From the NCBI GenBank assembly GCA_039812845.1, contig JBDIBK010000005.1, positions 4,320 through 68,319 on the forward strand: a DNA stretch of 64,000 nucleotides. The letters run 5' to 3'. The first letter of the stretch is position 1. The number at the start of each line of letters is the position of its first letter. Position numbers and translations under genes: made by a program. The DNA comes from JACTMJ01 sp039812845 (lineage in GTDB: Bacteria; Acidobacteriota; Terriglobia; Bryobacterales; Bryobacteraceae). Shown piece by piece: positions 34,341-42,848 of this stretch. The notes under the pieces are model-generated. The model was given only the letters and a program-made list of their open reading frames with translations. It made no database searches and was not told the DNA's origin.

Positions 34341-36710
34341 CTAAAATCGGTCTGAACTGTTGTTCATTAGGCGCTTCACCCGCTCCATCTTGCGCAGGAG
34401 TTCGTCGGAGGCATCGAGCATCTGGTTGGTGTCGTAGATCACCTTGGGGGTGAGGAACACCACCAGTTCCGATCGGGTCTTGGTGCGTGATTTCGCGCCG
34501 AAGGCAGCACCGAGGACGGGAATGCGATGCAGATAAGGAATTCCGCTGCTGGCTTCGAGATCGTTCTCCTGAATGATTCCGCCGAAGGCAATGGTATCGC
34601 CATCCCGGATGGTGATCTGGGTATCAACACTTCGGTTGTTGAAGGATGGGGACTGAATTCCAGAGGACGCAGCGGCCTGGGGAGTGCTAAAGCTCTGCTT
34701 GATCAGGAGGGTGACGATGCCGGCCGGGGTAACGCGGGCGGTGATATTGAGGTTGGTGCCCGATTGCCGGCTGGTGATGGTCTGCGCGAACTGGGAGGTG
34801 CCCCCCTGCTGCACGGCGCTGGCGGCCTGCGAGGTGAGGACGGGCACCTCCGTACCCACGGTAATACTTGCCGGAATACTATCGGTGGCGAGGATCGAGG
34901 GCGCGGCGATGACCTTGGTTAGCCGGTTGTCTTCAGCAGCAGTCAGAATGGCGAGCAATTCGCGACTCCGGCCCACCAGCATGCCGGCGGTCATGGTTAG
35001 GCCGCCGTTCGAGCCCGCAATGGCCAGCGCGCGGCGGGCTACGTTGGTTGCCGAATCGGAATCCGAGTCGCCTCCGCCGGGTTTGAGCGGCCCATCGCCC
35101 ACGCGATTCAGATAGGCGGACACGCCGGCCGCAAAAGCGCCGGTGAGAGACACCTCGAAAACTTTGGCCTCAATAAGAACCTGCCGAGGTGCGATATCAA
35201 TCTGTTCCAGGAGCTTCAGCAACTGCTCATATTCCTGGGGCGTGGCCTGGATGAGAAGAGAATTGTCGATGAAGTTCGGGATGACGTGCGGGATGCGCTC
35301 GCCCGTGGGGCTGAGCATGGGTCCGTAACCCATCCCGAGCAAGCCGCCCGCCATATTGCCGTAGGCACCCATGCCGCCATAGAGAGCATTCGCGGTGGGA
35401 TTCTGCCCGGCGGCGACGCCGGCAGCGCCCGCCGCGCCGGCAGCACCGGCAGCGCCAGCGGCACCGGTCATGCCCTGTCCTCCCAGGTTGAATCCGCGAT
35501 TGGTTAGCCCGCCTCGGCCAAAGCCGCCTTGGCCGAAGCCGCCGAACCCGCCGAACCCGCCACCCATGCCGCCATAGCCACCGCTCATCCCGCCAAAGCC
35601 GCCAAAGCCGCCGCCCATGCCGCCGTAGCCACCGCCGCCGAAACCGCCGTATCCGCCACCGTACATCCCCATCCCCATGCCCATTCCCACGGGCATGCCG
35701 GTGTAAAGCTGCATGATCGACTGAGAGAGCATGAATGCGTCGCTGTACTTCACGCGATAGACATAGTTGTTAATCGAGCCGGAGGAGACCGCCACGGAAA
35801 CGTCGAGTTTGGCGAGCCACTTCTCCACTTCGTCAAAAACGCCGGGATTGGGAGCCACGGCGAGGATGAGATTGATGCGGTCAATGGGGATAAAGGTGGT
35901 GGAACCGCCTTCGGTGGAGAACGCGATCCCCTTCATGATCTTTTCCAGCTCCGCGGCGATGTCCGACGGTTTCCCGTTTTTCACTTCGAACAGGCGCACG
36001 CGCTGGGTGGCGAAGGCATCGCTGTCGAAGAGCGCCACCAGCTCCATGGTGCGGCGCATGTTGCGGGCATTGTCGAGGATCATCAGCAGGTTGGCCGGCG
36101 CGAACGAGGTGACCTGCGCGCCCTGCCCCAGGAAGGGGCGCACCACGCCTTCCATTTCTTTCACCGTGGCGTACTTGAGGAACAGAAGATTGAGAACGGC
36201 CTCTTCCCCGCCGGGCAGTTGCGTGGCGGAAGCGTTCACCATCGGGCTCAGCGGAAGATTCACGGCATCGGCGGCGGGCACAATGCGGAAAATGTCCCCC
36301 ACTTGCACCATGGACGCGCCGTTTATGCGGAGGATGGTTTCGAGGACGGAGCGCACTTCGACGGCACGGATCTCGCCGTAGGTGCGAATGGTGACCGTGC
36401 CATCGACGCGGGGGTCCAGGATGTAGTTGATGCGAAGCTGGCGGGCGAGCAGGTCAATCACCGTGCGGAGATCCGCGCCGTTGAAATCGAGCACGAGTGC
36501 CTGGCTGGCCTGGACGGGCGCGGGAGCAGCGGCAGGCTGCGCGGGCGCGGTTGCAGGCTCCGGCGGTGTCTGGGCGGCTGGAGCTTGGGCGGGTGCCTGC
36601 GCGCTCGCTGGTGCGTTCGCCGGTGCGTTCTGCGCCCAAGCCATCGCTGCAGGCAGAAGGATGGCGGCCAAGGCCCCAACCGCGCAGATGTGCTTCGTGT
36701 CAATCTTCAT
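34341..36710 (-). CDS. gspD: type II secretion secretin GspD
   Basis: A 789-aa outer-membrane channel. From the ATG at 36710 it has a signal peptide and an Ala/Pro/Gln-rich linker (about 27-70). N domains follow (LDFNGADLRTVIDLLARQ; LLFLKYATVKEMEGVVRPFL; DNARNMRRTMELVALFD). Residues about 341-399 are almost only Gly, Met, Tyr and Phe (repeats like YGGMGGGFGGFGG), then a GAA repeat tract at about 416-434. The secretin core is typical: NSLLIQATPQEYEQLLKLLE, LTKVIAAPSILATD, GTEVPVLTSQ and RTRSELVVFLTPKVI-like TRSELVVFLTPKVI. It is the last gene of the gspE-to-gspD run. Confidence 0.93.
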   Translation of the reverse strand: MKIDTKHICAVGALAAILLPAAMAWAQNAPANAPASAQAPAQAPAAQTPPEPATAPAQPAAAPAPVQASQALVLDFNGADLRTVIDLLARQLRINYILDPRVDGTVTIRTYGEIRAVEVRSVLETILRINGASMVQVGDIFRIVPAADAVNLPLSPMVNASATQLPGGEEAVLNLLFLKYATVKEMEGVVRPFLGQGAQVTSFAPANLLMILDNARNMRRTMELVALFDSDAFATQRVRLFEVKNGKPSDIAAELEKIMKGIAFSTEGGSTTFIPIDRINLILAVAPNPGVFDEVEKWLAKLDVSVAVSSGSINNYVYRVKYSDAFMLSQSIMQLYTGMPVGMGMGMGMYGGGYGGFGGGGYGGMGGGFGGFGGMSGGYGGMGGGFGGFGGFGQGGFGRGGLTNRGFNLGGQGMTGAAGAAGAAGAAGAAGVAAGQNPTANALYGGMGAYGNMAGGLLGMGYGPMLSPTGERIPHVIPNFIDNSLLIQATPQEYEQLLKLLEQIDIAPRQVLIEAKVFEVSLTGAFAAGVSAYLNRVGDGPLKPGGGDSDSDSATNVARRALAIAGSNGGLTMTAGMLVGRSRELLAILTAAEDNRLTKVIAAPSILATDSIPASITVGTEVPVLTSQAASAVQQGGTSQFAQTITSRQSGTNLNITARVTPAGIVTLLIKQSFSTPQAAASSGIQSPSFNNRSVDTQITIRDGDTIAFGGIIQENDLEASSGIPYLHRIPVLGAAFGAKSRTKTRSELVVFLTPKVIYDTNQMLDASDELLRKMERVKRLMNNSSDRF

Positions 36711-36764
36711 TCGTTGCCTCACCCTTTCCGCGCGCTCGCGCGCAGCATCCCCCATGACGGAGAT

Positions 36765-37487
36765 CTATTTCGCTACCGGCTCCCAGAAGCAAACGGCTCC
36801 CATTGGAGAGTACGTGGTCCGCTTTACCCAGCCATCCACCACGGTGCCATCGGCCGCCTTCTCGCCGGGCTGGCAGGCACGCTCTCGCCCGCCGGTCTCT
36901 TTGCCGGGGCCGGGTTTGGTTGGAGCGGGCGGCGGCGCTACGGGCGTGGGCACCTTGGACGCCGTCTCCTTGCCGCTCTTCTTGGGCGCGCTCTTCCCCT
37001 GCGATTTCAGTTGTTCCGCCGTCTTCTCAATTTCCTTGCCGTCCCACAGAAAGGTGATCTTCTCCTTGGAAATTTTCACCACCTTGAACTCACCGATGCT
37101 GTCGCCCACTTTGTACGAGCCCTGCTTGCCGGCGTCGTTCTCGCTGAGCATGGCGATGGGGCCGTCGCCAAAATTGATGACGCCGTAGAGCACAGGCAAG
37201 GGCGGCATCTGTTTGGGCGGGGGCTCCGGCTTCTTTTCCTCGACCACATTTGGATTGCGGTCCTGCGCGAACAGCATGCGGGTGGCGACCTCCACATAGG
37301 CGGAGGGAGGCTCCGCGGCGGGAACCGGGACCACCTTCACGTCCGGGGTGGGCACCGCTTTGGCCCGCGGCCGAAAGGTCTTTTGCGCGCGCTCGGCGGC
37401 TTGCACATGGTTGGCGCGCACTTGCCAGACGACAAAGCCGCAGGCAAGGAGCAGGACGAGATTCAAGATGCGCAGTCTGGTTTTCAT
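36765..37487 (-). CDS. gspC: T2SS inner-membrane protein GspC-like
   Basis: A 240-aa protein with one N-terminal TM helix (LRILNLVLLLACGFVVWQV), a Pro-rich linker and a GspC/PilP-type homology domain (LPVLYGVINFGDGPIAMLSE, YKVGDSIGEFKVVKI). The tail (about 165-240) is Lys/Pro-rich, then FDGWVKR-like VDGWVKRTTYSP. It should link the secretin to the inner-membrane platform. It overlaps gspM by 4 bases and precedes gspD by 54 bases. Sequence similarity to canonical GspC is limited, so the assignment leans on domain layout and position. Confidence 0.75.
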   Translation of the reverse strand: MKTRLRILNLVLLLACGFVVWQVRANHVQAAERAQKTFRPRAKAVPTPDVKVVPVPAAEPPSAYVEVATRMLFAQDRNPNVVEEKKPEPPPKQMPPLPVLYGVINFGDGPIAMLSENDAGKQGSYKVGDSIGEFKVVKISKEKITFLWDGKEIEKTAEQLKSQGKSAPKKSGKETASKVPTPVAPPPAPTKPGPGKETGGRERACQPGEKAADGTVVDGWVKRTTYSPMGAVCFWEPVAK

Positions 37488-38080
37488 CGGATCATTCCTC
37501 CGGTGGGTTCCGGCACCAGTTCCCTGGGCGTGAGCGCGGAAACGGTGAGACGGACATTCAGCATTTTCTTTTGGCGGTTCGCGAGCGAGATGGCGATATT
37601 CCGCGTCGCCACCGCATCCGGCATGGCGCGGATGTCGGCCAGCACGTTCACGAGCTGCTCAATGGCGCAGGGGAAGGCGACGGTCACCGCGACCTCGCCG
37701 TAATCTTCGCCGGCGCCGCCAATGGGGGCCATATCCACCTGACCGGCCTGAAGGGGGGGGGCCTGGCGCTCCAGGACAGCACGCACTTTGGCGAGGAGGG
37801 CGGCCTGCGCCTGTTGGGGCGTCTCCGCCCGAATCAGCGCGGTCTCACGATCCTCGACGACCTTGGCGAGCTGCTCCCGCACTTCTTTTTTTGCGGGATT
37901 CAGCGCGGCGCGTTCCCGCAGGCTCACTAAGCGCTTTTCGAGCACTGGGATGGGAAGCTGGACCGTTGCGGCGGTCGCAATGGACGCATCGCGGGCGTTC
38001 CAGAGCCGCCAGCCCAAGAGGGCGGCGATGCCCACGCCGAGCAGCAACAGGGCGCGACGGTCTCTCGCGGAAATCGTCAT
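37484..38080 (-). CDS. gspM: T2SS protein GspM/PilO-like
   Basis: A 198-aa protein with a short cytoplasmic start (MTISARDRR), one TM helix (ALLLLGVGIAALLGWRLW), a coiled-coil stretch (about 50-110) and a ferredoxin-like end (VAVTVAFPCAIEQLVNVLAD). This is the GspM/PilO layout that pairs with GspL/PilN in the assembly platform. It overlaps gspL and gspC by 4 bases each. The family is poorly conserved, so context carries weight. Confidence 0.78.
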   Translation of the reverse strand: MTISARDRRALLLLGVGIAALLGWRLWNARDASIATAATVQLPIPVLEKRLVSLRERAALNPAKKEVREQLAKVVEDRETALIRAETPQQAQAALLAKVRAVLERQAPPLQAGQVDMAPIGGAGEDYGEVAVTVAFPCAIEQLVNVLADIRAMPDAVATRNIAISLANRQKKMLNVRLTVSALTPRELVPEPTGGMIR

Positions 38081-39471
38081 TGGGCCGCCTCCCGGTGGAT
38101 GCGCAGGCGGAAGATCTCCCGATTCTCGATGCGCTGGAGCGGCATTGCAAATTCCGTTTTCTCGAAGAGCGGACTGGCGTCAATGATGCCGATGAGGTCG
38201 CCGGCCCGCGCGGCTTCGCCGGCCAGGGAGATCTCGGTGCGGGAGAGATCGAGCTGCGTGATCCAGGCGTCCTCGGGCAGCAGACGGGTGAGAGCGAGGA
38301 GCGCTTCGAGATCGGCCGTGGTTCGGAGGCGATACTCCTTGAGCGCGTCCAGACGGGCAAGGAAGCGTTCTCCCTCGCTATCCAGGCGCTGCCCAGCGGC
38401 CACCTGGCGTTCGAGCAACTGGACCTCCGCCAACAGACGGGCGGCATACTGACGCTCCTCCCAGGCTTTGTAGCCGTACATTCCAGCGACGAGGAGGGCG
38501 AGGATGACGGTGAGCACGAGCGTCGGCAGGAACATCGTCCAGTTTCCGCCCTTGCGCAGCTCCGCGGGGAGCAGATTCGCGGAGGGCGAAGGGAAGGTGG
38601 CCGCGGCACCCAGCGCGGTGGCATAGAGCAGCGGATGCTTCGCCGCGAATTCCGCCTGCTCCACCGTGGCCGGGGCGGGCAGGAGCTCCGCGATGTCGCG
38701 GATGGCTCCAGCGTCTTCCAGCCGCAGTTCCGAGGCTGCCCGCTCGAGAGCTGCCGGCGCATCGGCATAGAGCAGCGCATCGTAAACCGGGCGGGACGCG
38801 CTCTCGCCGTAAATCTCGACGGCATCTTCCTCCTCGACGGCGGTCACGAAGCCGGCACTGGGCGTCCGCAGGCAGCGAAACCCGCGGTAAAGGGTGTCGG
38901 CGCTGAAGGTGAACCCGGCGAGCTTCACTCCCGCTTCTTCAAAGAAGGAGATCCAACGATCCACCAGATCTTCGCGGGCAATGCCCACCATGACCTGAGG
39001 CGTCCCGCCGGCGCGCACGAATCCGTAGCGCACACCCTGGTCTCCGTAGGGGTGCAGCGACTCAAGCTGCAGGCCGATGGCGGAATCAAGATCCTTCGCG
39101 GGTACGCCGGGCAGGTTCAGGGTGCGGACAATCATGTCCGCGCGGGGCAGCAGGACCCAGGCTGGCAGGTGGGGGACGCCGTTCGCACGAAGGAAGCGGG
39201 CGTATTCCGCGCCGATCTCCACCGCGCCGCGTTCCTTGATCGCCGCCAGGCGCTGGTAGCCGAGAATCGCGACCCCGGCCGGGCGAACGCGGAGGATGAG
39301 TATATCGATGCTCTCCTGATCCACGGCGATGGCAACGCCGGAACCGCTGGCGGCAACGCGTTTCCACCAAGGCGCGGGACGCAACCCGGCCGGGGGAGCG
39401 GCGGGGCCGGCAGTTGGCTGATCCGGGAGCGCGCCATTTCCCGAAACAGAAACGGTGCTTACTGTTTCCAT
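38077..39471 (-). CDS. gspL: T2SS assembly platform protein GspL-like (PilM-PilN fusion type)
   Basis: A 464-aa protein. The N-terminal part (about 45-290) is an actin-like PilM/GspL cytoplasmic domain (VAIAVDQESIDILILRV, VMVGIAREDLVDRWISFFEE). A TM helix (FLPTLVLTVILALLVAGMYG, about 315-335) is followed by a PilN-like coiled coil and ferredoxin-like domain (LLPEDAWITQLDLSRTEI). This is the GspL layout. It binds GspE in known systems. It overlaps gspK by 13 bases and gspM by 4. Confidence 0.85.
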   Translation of the reverse strand: METVSTVSVSGNGALPDQPTAGPAAPPAGLRPAPWWKRVAASGSGVAIAVDQESIDILILRVRPAGVAILGYQRLAAIKERGAVEIGAEYARFLRANGVPHLPAWVLLPRADMIVRTLNLPGVPAKDLDSAIGLQLESLHPYGDQGVRYGFVRAGGTPQVMVGIAREDLVDRWISFFEEAGVKLAGFTFSADTLYRGFRCLRTPSAGFVTAVEEEDAVEIYGESASRPVYDALLYADAPAALERAASELRLEDAGAIRDIAELLPAPATVEQAEFAAKHPLLYATALGAAATFPSPSANLLPAELRKGGNWTMFLPTLVLTVILALLVAGMYGYKAWEERQYAARLLAEVQLLERQVAAGQRLDSEGERFLARLDALKEYRLRTTADLEALLALTRLLPEDAWITQLDLSRTEISLAGEAARAGDLIGIIDASPLFEKTEFAMPLQRIENREIFRLRIHREAAQ

Positions 39472-40478
39472 GCCCTGTCGTACCAGCGTAGCGTAGTAAA
39501 TGGTCGGTCCACCGTCCGCTCGTTCAGATCGACGACCGCGGCAATGCCGCGCTGGGTGGCGGAAAGGCTGCCATCCTGTTCAAGCAGGCGGGCGGTGGCG
39601 CGGAGAGTGAAAATCGAGCGGCCGCCGATCTGGAGGCGCTGTGCGCCCTCGAACCCGCCCAAGCCAAGCTGCGGAATCTCCGTTTCCATCAGGAAGGGCT
39701 GCTGGCGGCGGCGGGCGTCAATCAGCGCCACGGCTTGCGGGGGAAGGCCCACCGCGGCAAGCACCGGGGGCTCGGCCCAATTGATATCGACGGAATCACC
39801 GCGGCCATAGACGGTGAGGCAATCGCGAACGCCGGGCCGCCAAGTGAGCGAATCGCCCGAGCCCGGCACATAGGCACCGTAAAATAGCTCGGGCGTCATC
39901 CCTTTCACGAGGAGCAGTTCTTCCACATTTTCCAGAGACGCATGGCGCGCGGGAAAAGACGGAGTAAGCGAAAGGTAGTAACGGTCGAAGGGGGTGAGCG
40001 CTTCGTTCGCGGGCTTGCGCCAGTCGTCCACGGCGGCAGCGAGTTCAGCCGCATCGGGAGGCGCCAGGCCGAGCGCGAGGAAGAGCCGCAGGAGATCGCC
40101 GACATCGGCCCGGTTGACGTTCAGCTTGGCGGTCTCGGGAATGACATCCACACTGGCGACGCCCGAAGGCAGACGAAATTCGAGGGTTCGCACACCGCGC
40201 AGGTAGTAGACCGGAGGGCGGCCGGGCTGGTTCGCGCCCGCGCCCCATTGGATGTAAAGCGCCGCCCGGTCGATCGCGCCCTTGGCGAGGTAATACGCCC
40301 GCACGCCTTCGGAGACGGTGGTGGAGCGCTCCACTTCGGCGCGCACGGTGGCGGCGATGGTGAGGGCGATCACGGAGAGCGCGGCCACCAGCCACAAGAC
40401 GGCCAGCAGAGCGCCGCCCTTCGATGGGCGGCGGCGGGAGCGCCTCGCGCGCGGTCTGTGCCGTTCGCTAATCGCCAT
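39459..40478 (-). CDS. gspK: T2SS minor pseudopilin GspK
   Basis: A 339-aa protein from the ATG at 40478; the frame is open further upstream, but that stretch overlaps gspJ and does not look coding. The basic leader ends in SKGG, followed by the GspK-type helix ALLAVLWLVAALSVIALTI. The large globular part includes LNVNRADVGDLLRLFLALG, the helix-hairpin segment typical of GspK. GspK caps the pseudopilus tip with GspI and GspJ. It overlaps gspJ by 11 bases. Confidence 0.9.
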   Translation of the reverse strand: MAISERHRPRARRSRRRPSKGGALLAVLWLVAALSVIALTIAATVRAEVERSTTVSEGVRAYYLAKGAIDRAALYIQWGAGANQPGRPPVYYLRGVRTLEFRLPSGVASVDVIPETAKLNVNRADVGDLLRLFLALGLAPPDAAELAAAVDDWRKPANEALTPFDRYYLSLTPSFPARHASLENVEELLLVKGMTPELFYGAYVPGSGDSLTWRPGVRDCLTVYGRGDSVDINWAEPPVLAAVGLPPQAVALIDARRRQQPFLMETEIPQLGLGGFEGAQRLQIGGRSIFTLRATARLLEQDGSLSATQRGIAAVVDLNERTVDRPFTTLRWYDRAWKQ

Positions 40479-41244
40479 ATCGCTTCCCCGGAAGACGGTC
40501 CACGCGCAGAGGGACCACCATGGTTGCGGGCTGCACGCCGGAGTTCTCCCCCGGCAGCGGAAGCATCTCCACCGCGATGGCCTCGGGCAGTTCCTTAAAG
40601 ATCCATTGATCCACCCAGCGCGGGGCATCGGGAGGCGGAAGGTATTGCAGGTAGCGAAAGCGCGCGCCGAGCAGCCGGTCCGCCAGGATGAAGGAATCCG
40701 GACGCGGCTGGATGGGGGCGAAGCGGGGCACGAGCGTGCCGGTGATGGGGTCCGGCGCCAGGCCATAGCAGGTGAGGCCGGCGCTTGCCGGGCCGGAATA
40801 GAGAAATTCGTTGACGATGAGGCGCACGCCCGGCGGGTTCCGCCTGGGATCGCCGGGCACGACAGTGAACTCCAGGATGCGCGGATAGCCGCGGGCCGCT
40901 TCCGTGAGGGAGTAAGTGGAAACGAAGCGCAACTGCTGGGGTTCGCCCTCGAAGAAGGGCATCGCCTGGGGAGCGGCGGGATTCTCCAGCATGCACGCAG
41001 CCGAAACGGGCGTCAGGTTCCGCAGTTGCTGCTCGAGAATCTCCTGGGTTCGCTCGATGCGCCGGTTGAGGGCCAAACGGTCCGTCGAGCGCTCCATCGC
41101 GCGAAGGCCGATCCCCAGCGAGTACGCAATGCCCACCATTAGCAGACCGACGAGCGTGACGGCGATCAGCACTTCGATGAGCGTCATCCCGCGCTCGCCC
41201 GGCGAGACGGGATTCGCGAGACGGGAACGATTACGGCTAACCAC
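40468..41244 (-). CDS. gspJ: T2SS minor pseudopilin GspJ
   Basis: The prepilin motif is GERG-MTLIEVLIAVTLVG, cut between G and M. The remaining fold and size (about 230 residues after cleavage) match GspJ. I chose the GTG at 41244, which gives a 258-aa product with a leader of ordinary length and an 8-base overlap with gspI. An ATG at 41325 would add 27 residues lying wholly inside gspI. It forms the pseudopilus tip with GspI and GspK. Confidence 0.87.
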   Translation of the reverse strand: MVSRNRSRLANPVSPGERGMTLIEVLIAVTLVGLLMVGIAYSLGIGLRAMERSTDRLALNRRIERTQEILEQQLRNLTPVSAACMLENPAAPQAMPFFEGEPQQLRFVSTYSLTEAARGYPRILEFTVVPGDPRRNPPGVRLIVNEFLYSGPASAGLTCYGLAPDPITGTLVPRFAPIQPRPDSFILADRLLGARFRYLQYLPPPDAPRWVDQWIFKELPEAIAVEMLPLPGENSGVQPATMVVPLRVDRLPGKRYGD

Positions 41245-41731
41245 GGGGATACCGATCCAGTTCCGCGCTATCCTGGACGCGCCGGGCGCGATAGGTTTCG
41301 AGTTCGACGGTTCGGCGTTTGCCATCGCTCATCCACCAGACTTCGAGCACCAAGCGATCGAGAACCGCGTCGCCGGCCCCGGCCGCATTGCCTTCGAACG
41401 GGTAGACGACGGCGCTCCAGCCCGCCTCTAAACCGCCACTCTCGGCCGGGGTGAACTGGCCCGAGAGGGTTTGCCCCAAGGGCATGGGAGCGGCGAGGAG
41501 GTCTTCCATTTTGCGTTCCGAAAGCGAGGAAATCCGATCGTGCTCCGTGAGGCGCGCGGCGTTGCCGAGGGAGGTGGAAATCGCCGAGAGCAAGCCGACC
41601 ACGGCAATGGCCATGATCAGCGTGGCAACCAGAGCTTCGAGCAGGGTGAACCCGGCCTCGCGGCGGCAAGTAAGCGGCGGCGCGGAGATTGGAATTCGAA
41701 ACCTATGAGAGGCTCTGACCTGCGGGTTCAT
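41237..41731 (-). CDS. gspI: T2SS minor pseudopilin GspI
   Basis: A 164-aa pseudopilin with the motif REAG-FTLLEALVATLIMAIAV near residue 27. The globular part is short and beta-rich, with a GspI-like end (DRLVLEVWWMSDGKRRTVEL). GspI starts tip assembly of the pseudopilus. It overlaps gspH by 4 bases and gspJ by 8. Confidence 0.9.
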   Translation of the reverse strand: MNPQVRASHRFRIPISAPPLTCRREAGFTLLEALVATLIMAIAVVGLLSAISTSLGNAARLTEHDRISSLSERKMEDLLAAPMPLGQTLSGQFTPAESGGLEAGWSAVVYPFEGNAAGAGDAVLDRLVLEVWWMSDGKRRTVELETYRARRVQDSAELDRYPRG

Positions 41732-42369
41732 GGCGTTGCACGGGGAGGCAGATCTTCGATCAGCGGCGCCAGGGTTACCGGGCTCAAGCGGACGATCTTG
41801 CCCGCGCCCCGTTCATTGCGCAATTGAATGGTGATCGCGGGCGGCGCGCCACCGGGATAGAGCAGGAACTGCCGCGCCCGGAGCGCCGCGGCGGGCAGCA
41901 CGGGATCCACCTCCACGATCTCAATCCCTTGCGGCAATTCCATTCCGTCTTCGCCTTTCTCGCGGACGCTCCGGTATCGCAGCTTGCGGCTGGCGGGATC
42001 CACTATAAGCAGCACGGGCGCCTGGCTGCGCTCCACCTGGTTGCAGGCTGCGTAAAGCAACTGCGCTACGGAAGCAGACGCGCTTCGAAGACGAATAGAC
42101 GGGAGCCCCGCCTGGAAAGCGGGCACACTGACGCCCACCATCAGGCCGATGATCACCACGACGACGAGCATTTCGACGAGGGTAATGCCCGCCTGGGTGG
42201 GACGGGTGGCGGACGGGACGGGCCGCATTGGGGACGGGACTGGGGGCTGCATCGGGGCCGCGGACGCCGCATGCCGCGCGAAGGGGCCGTTGATGGCGCG
42301 ATGGCTCATGGCTGTGAGCCTTCGCTTCGTCATTCCGTTTGACTTCGCCGTGAGCCTTCGCTTCGTCAT
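41728..42369 (-). CDS. gspH: T2SS pseudopilin GspH with an unusual leader
   Basis: The prepilin motif TQAG-ITLVEMLVVVVIIGL is followed by a GspH-like domain of about 150 residues. The start is uncertain. ATG at 42369 (213 aa) lies 32 bases after the gspG stop. TTG at 42417, ATG at 42333 and ATG at 42309 are also in frame. Every choice leaves a leader far longer than the usual 6-25 residues, and part of it is encoded by a perfect 36-bp duplication. The leader is removed by the prepilin peptidase, so its sequence may be free to vary. Confidence 0.82.
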   Translation of the reverse strand: MTKRRLTAKSNGMTKRRLTAMSHRAINGPFARHAASAAPMQPPVPSPMRPVPSATRPTQAGITLVEMLVVVVIIGLMVGVSVPAFQAGLPSIRLRSASASVAQLLYAACNQVERSQAPVLLIVDPASRKLRYRSVREKGEDGMELPQGIEIVEVDPVLPAAALRARQFLLYPGGAPPAITIQLRNERGAGKIVRLSPVTLAPLIEDLPPRATP

Positions 42370-42385
42370 TCCGTTTGACTTCGCC
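42314..42385. repeat. perfect 36-bp tandem duplication in the gspH leader
   Basis: Two identical units (42314-42349 and 42350-42385) lie at the gspG/gspH junction. On the coding strand each encodes 12 residues including KSNGMTKRRLT and an in-frame ATG, so the duplication also duplicates a possible start codon. Confidence 0.95.
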
Positions 42386-42401
42386 GTGGGGCCGGCGACG
42401 G

Positions 42402-42848
42402 TCAGTTCGATTTCCAACTGACGATATCGGCGTTCAGATCTTCGCCACCCGGCTGCCCGTCGGCTCCGTAGGAGAGGATGTCGGGCTCATTGCCGCGCTG
42501 GCCGGGGAAGCGATAGTCGTAGGGGTTGCCCCAGGGGTCCGCGACCAGCACTTCCTGAAGATACGGGCCGTTCCAGTTCTTTACCCCCGATGGCGCGGTC
42601 TCGAGCGCCTTCAGACCCTGTTCCGTGGTGGGGAAGACGCCGGTATCGAGCTTGTACATGGTGAGGGCGGTCTTGAGGCCGGCGATATCGGCCTTGGCCT
42701 TGGTGACCCGGGCCTTATCCCCCTGGTTCAGCAGTTGCGGCGCCACAAGGGTCGCAAACAGGGCGATGATCGTCATCACAACCAGCATTTCGATGAGCGT
42801 AATACCGGCTTGCCGCCGTCGGCGGCGATTTGCGTTCTGGTGTGTCAT
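42402..42848 (-). CDS. gspG: T2SS major pseudopilin GspG
   Basis: A 148-aa pseudopilin. The ATG at 42848 has a GAGGTGG site and overlaps the gspF stop by 4 bases (ATGA); the longer open frame upstream is a shadow of gspF. A basic leader (NRRRRRQAG) precedes ITLIEMLVVMTIIALFATLV. The GspG core is standard: DIAGLKTALTMYKLDTG, FPTTEQGLKAL, GPYLQEVLVADPWGNPYDY and the C-terminal calcium-site region DILSYGADGQPGGEDLNADI. It forms the body of the pseudopilus. Confidence 0.97.
   Translation of the reverse strand: MTHQNANRRRRRQAGITLIEMLVVMTIIALFATLVAPQLLNQGDKARVTKAKADIAGLKTALTMYKLDTGVFPTTEQGLKALETAPSGVKNWNGPYLQEVLVADPWGNPYDYRFPGQRGNEPDILSYGADGQPGGEDLNADIVSWKSN

Noticed and set aside
35529..37703. 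A 724-codon plus-strand frame opposite gspD, gspC and gspM
   Set aside because: It mirrors the Ala/Pro and Gly tracts of the secretin and spans three real genes. No domain was recognised.
40479..40766. N-terminal extension of gspK to 40766
   Set aside because: It lies inside gspJ and has Arg/Pro/Ser-rich shadow composition; the pseudopilin leader starts at 40478.
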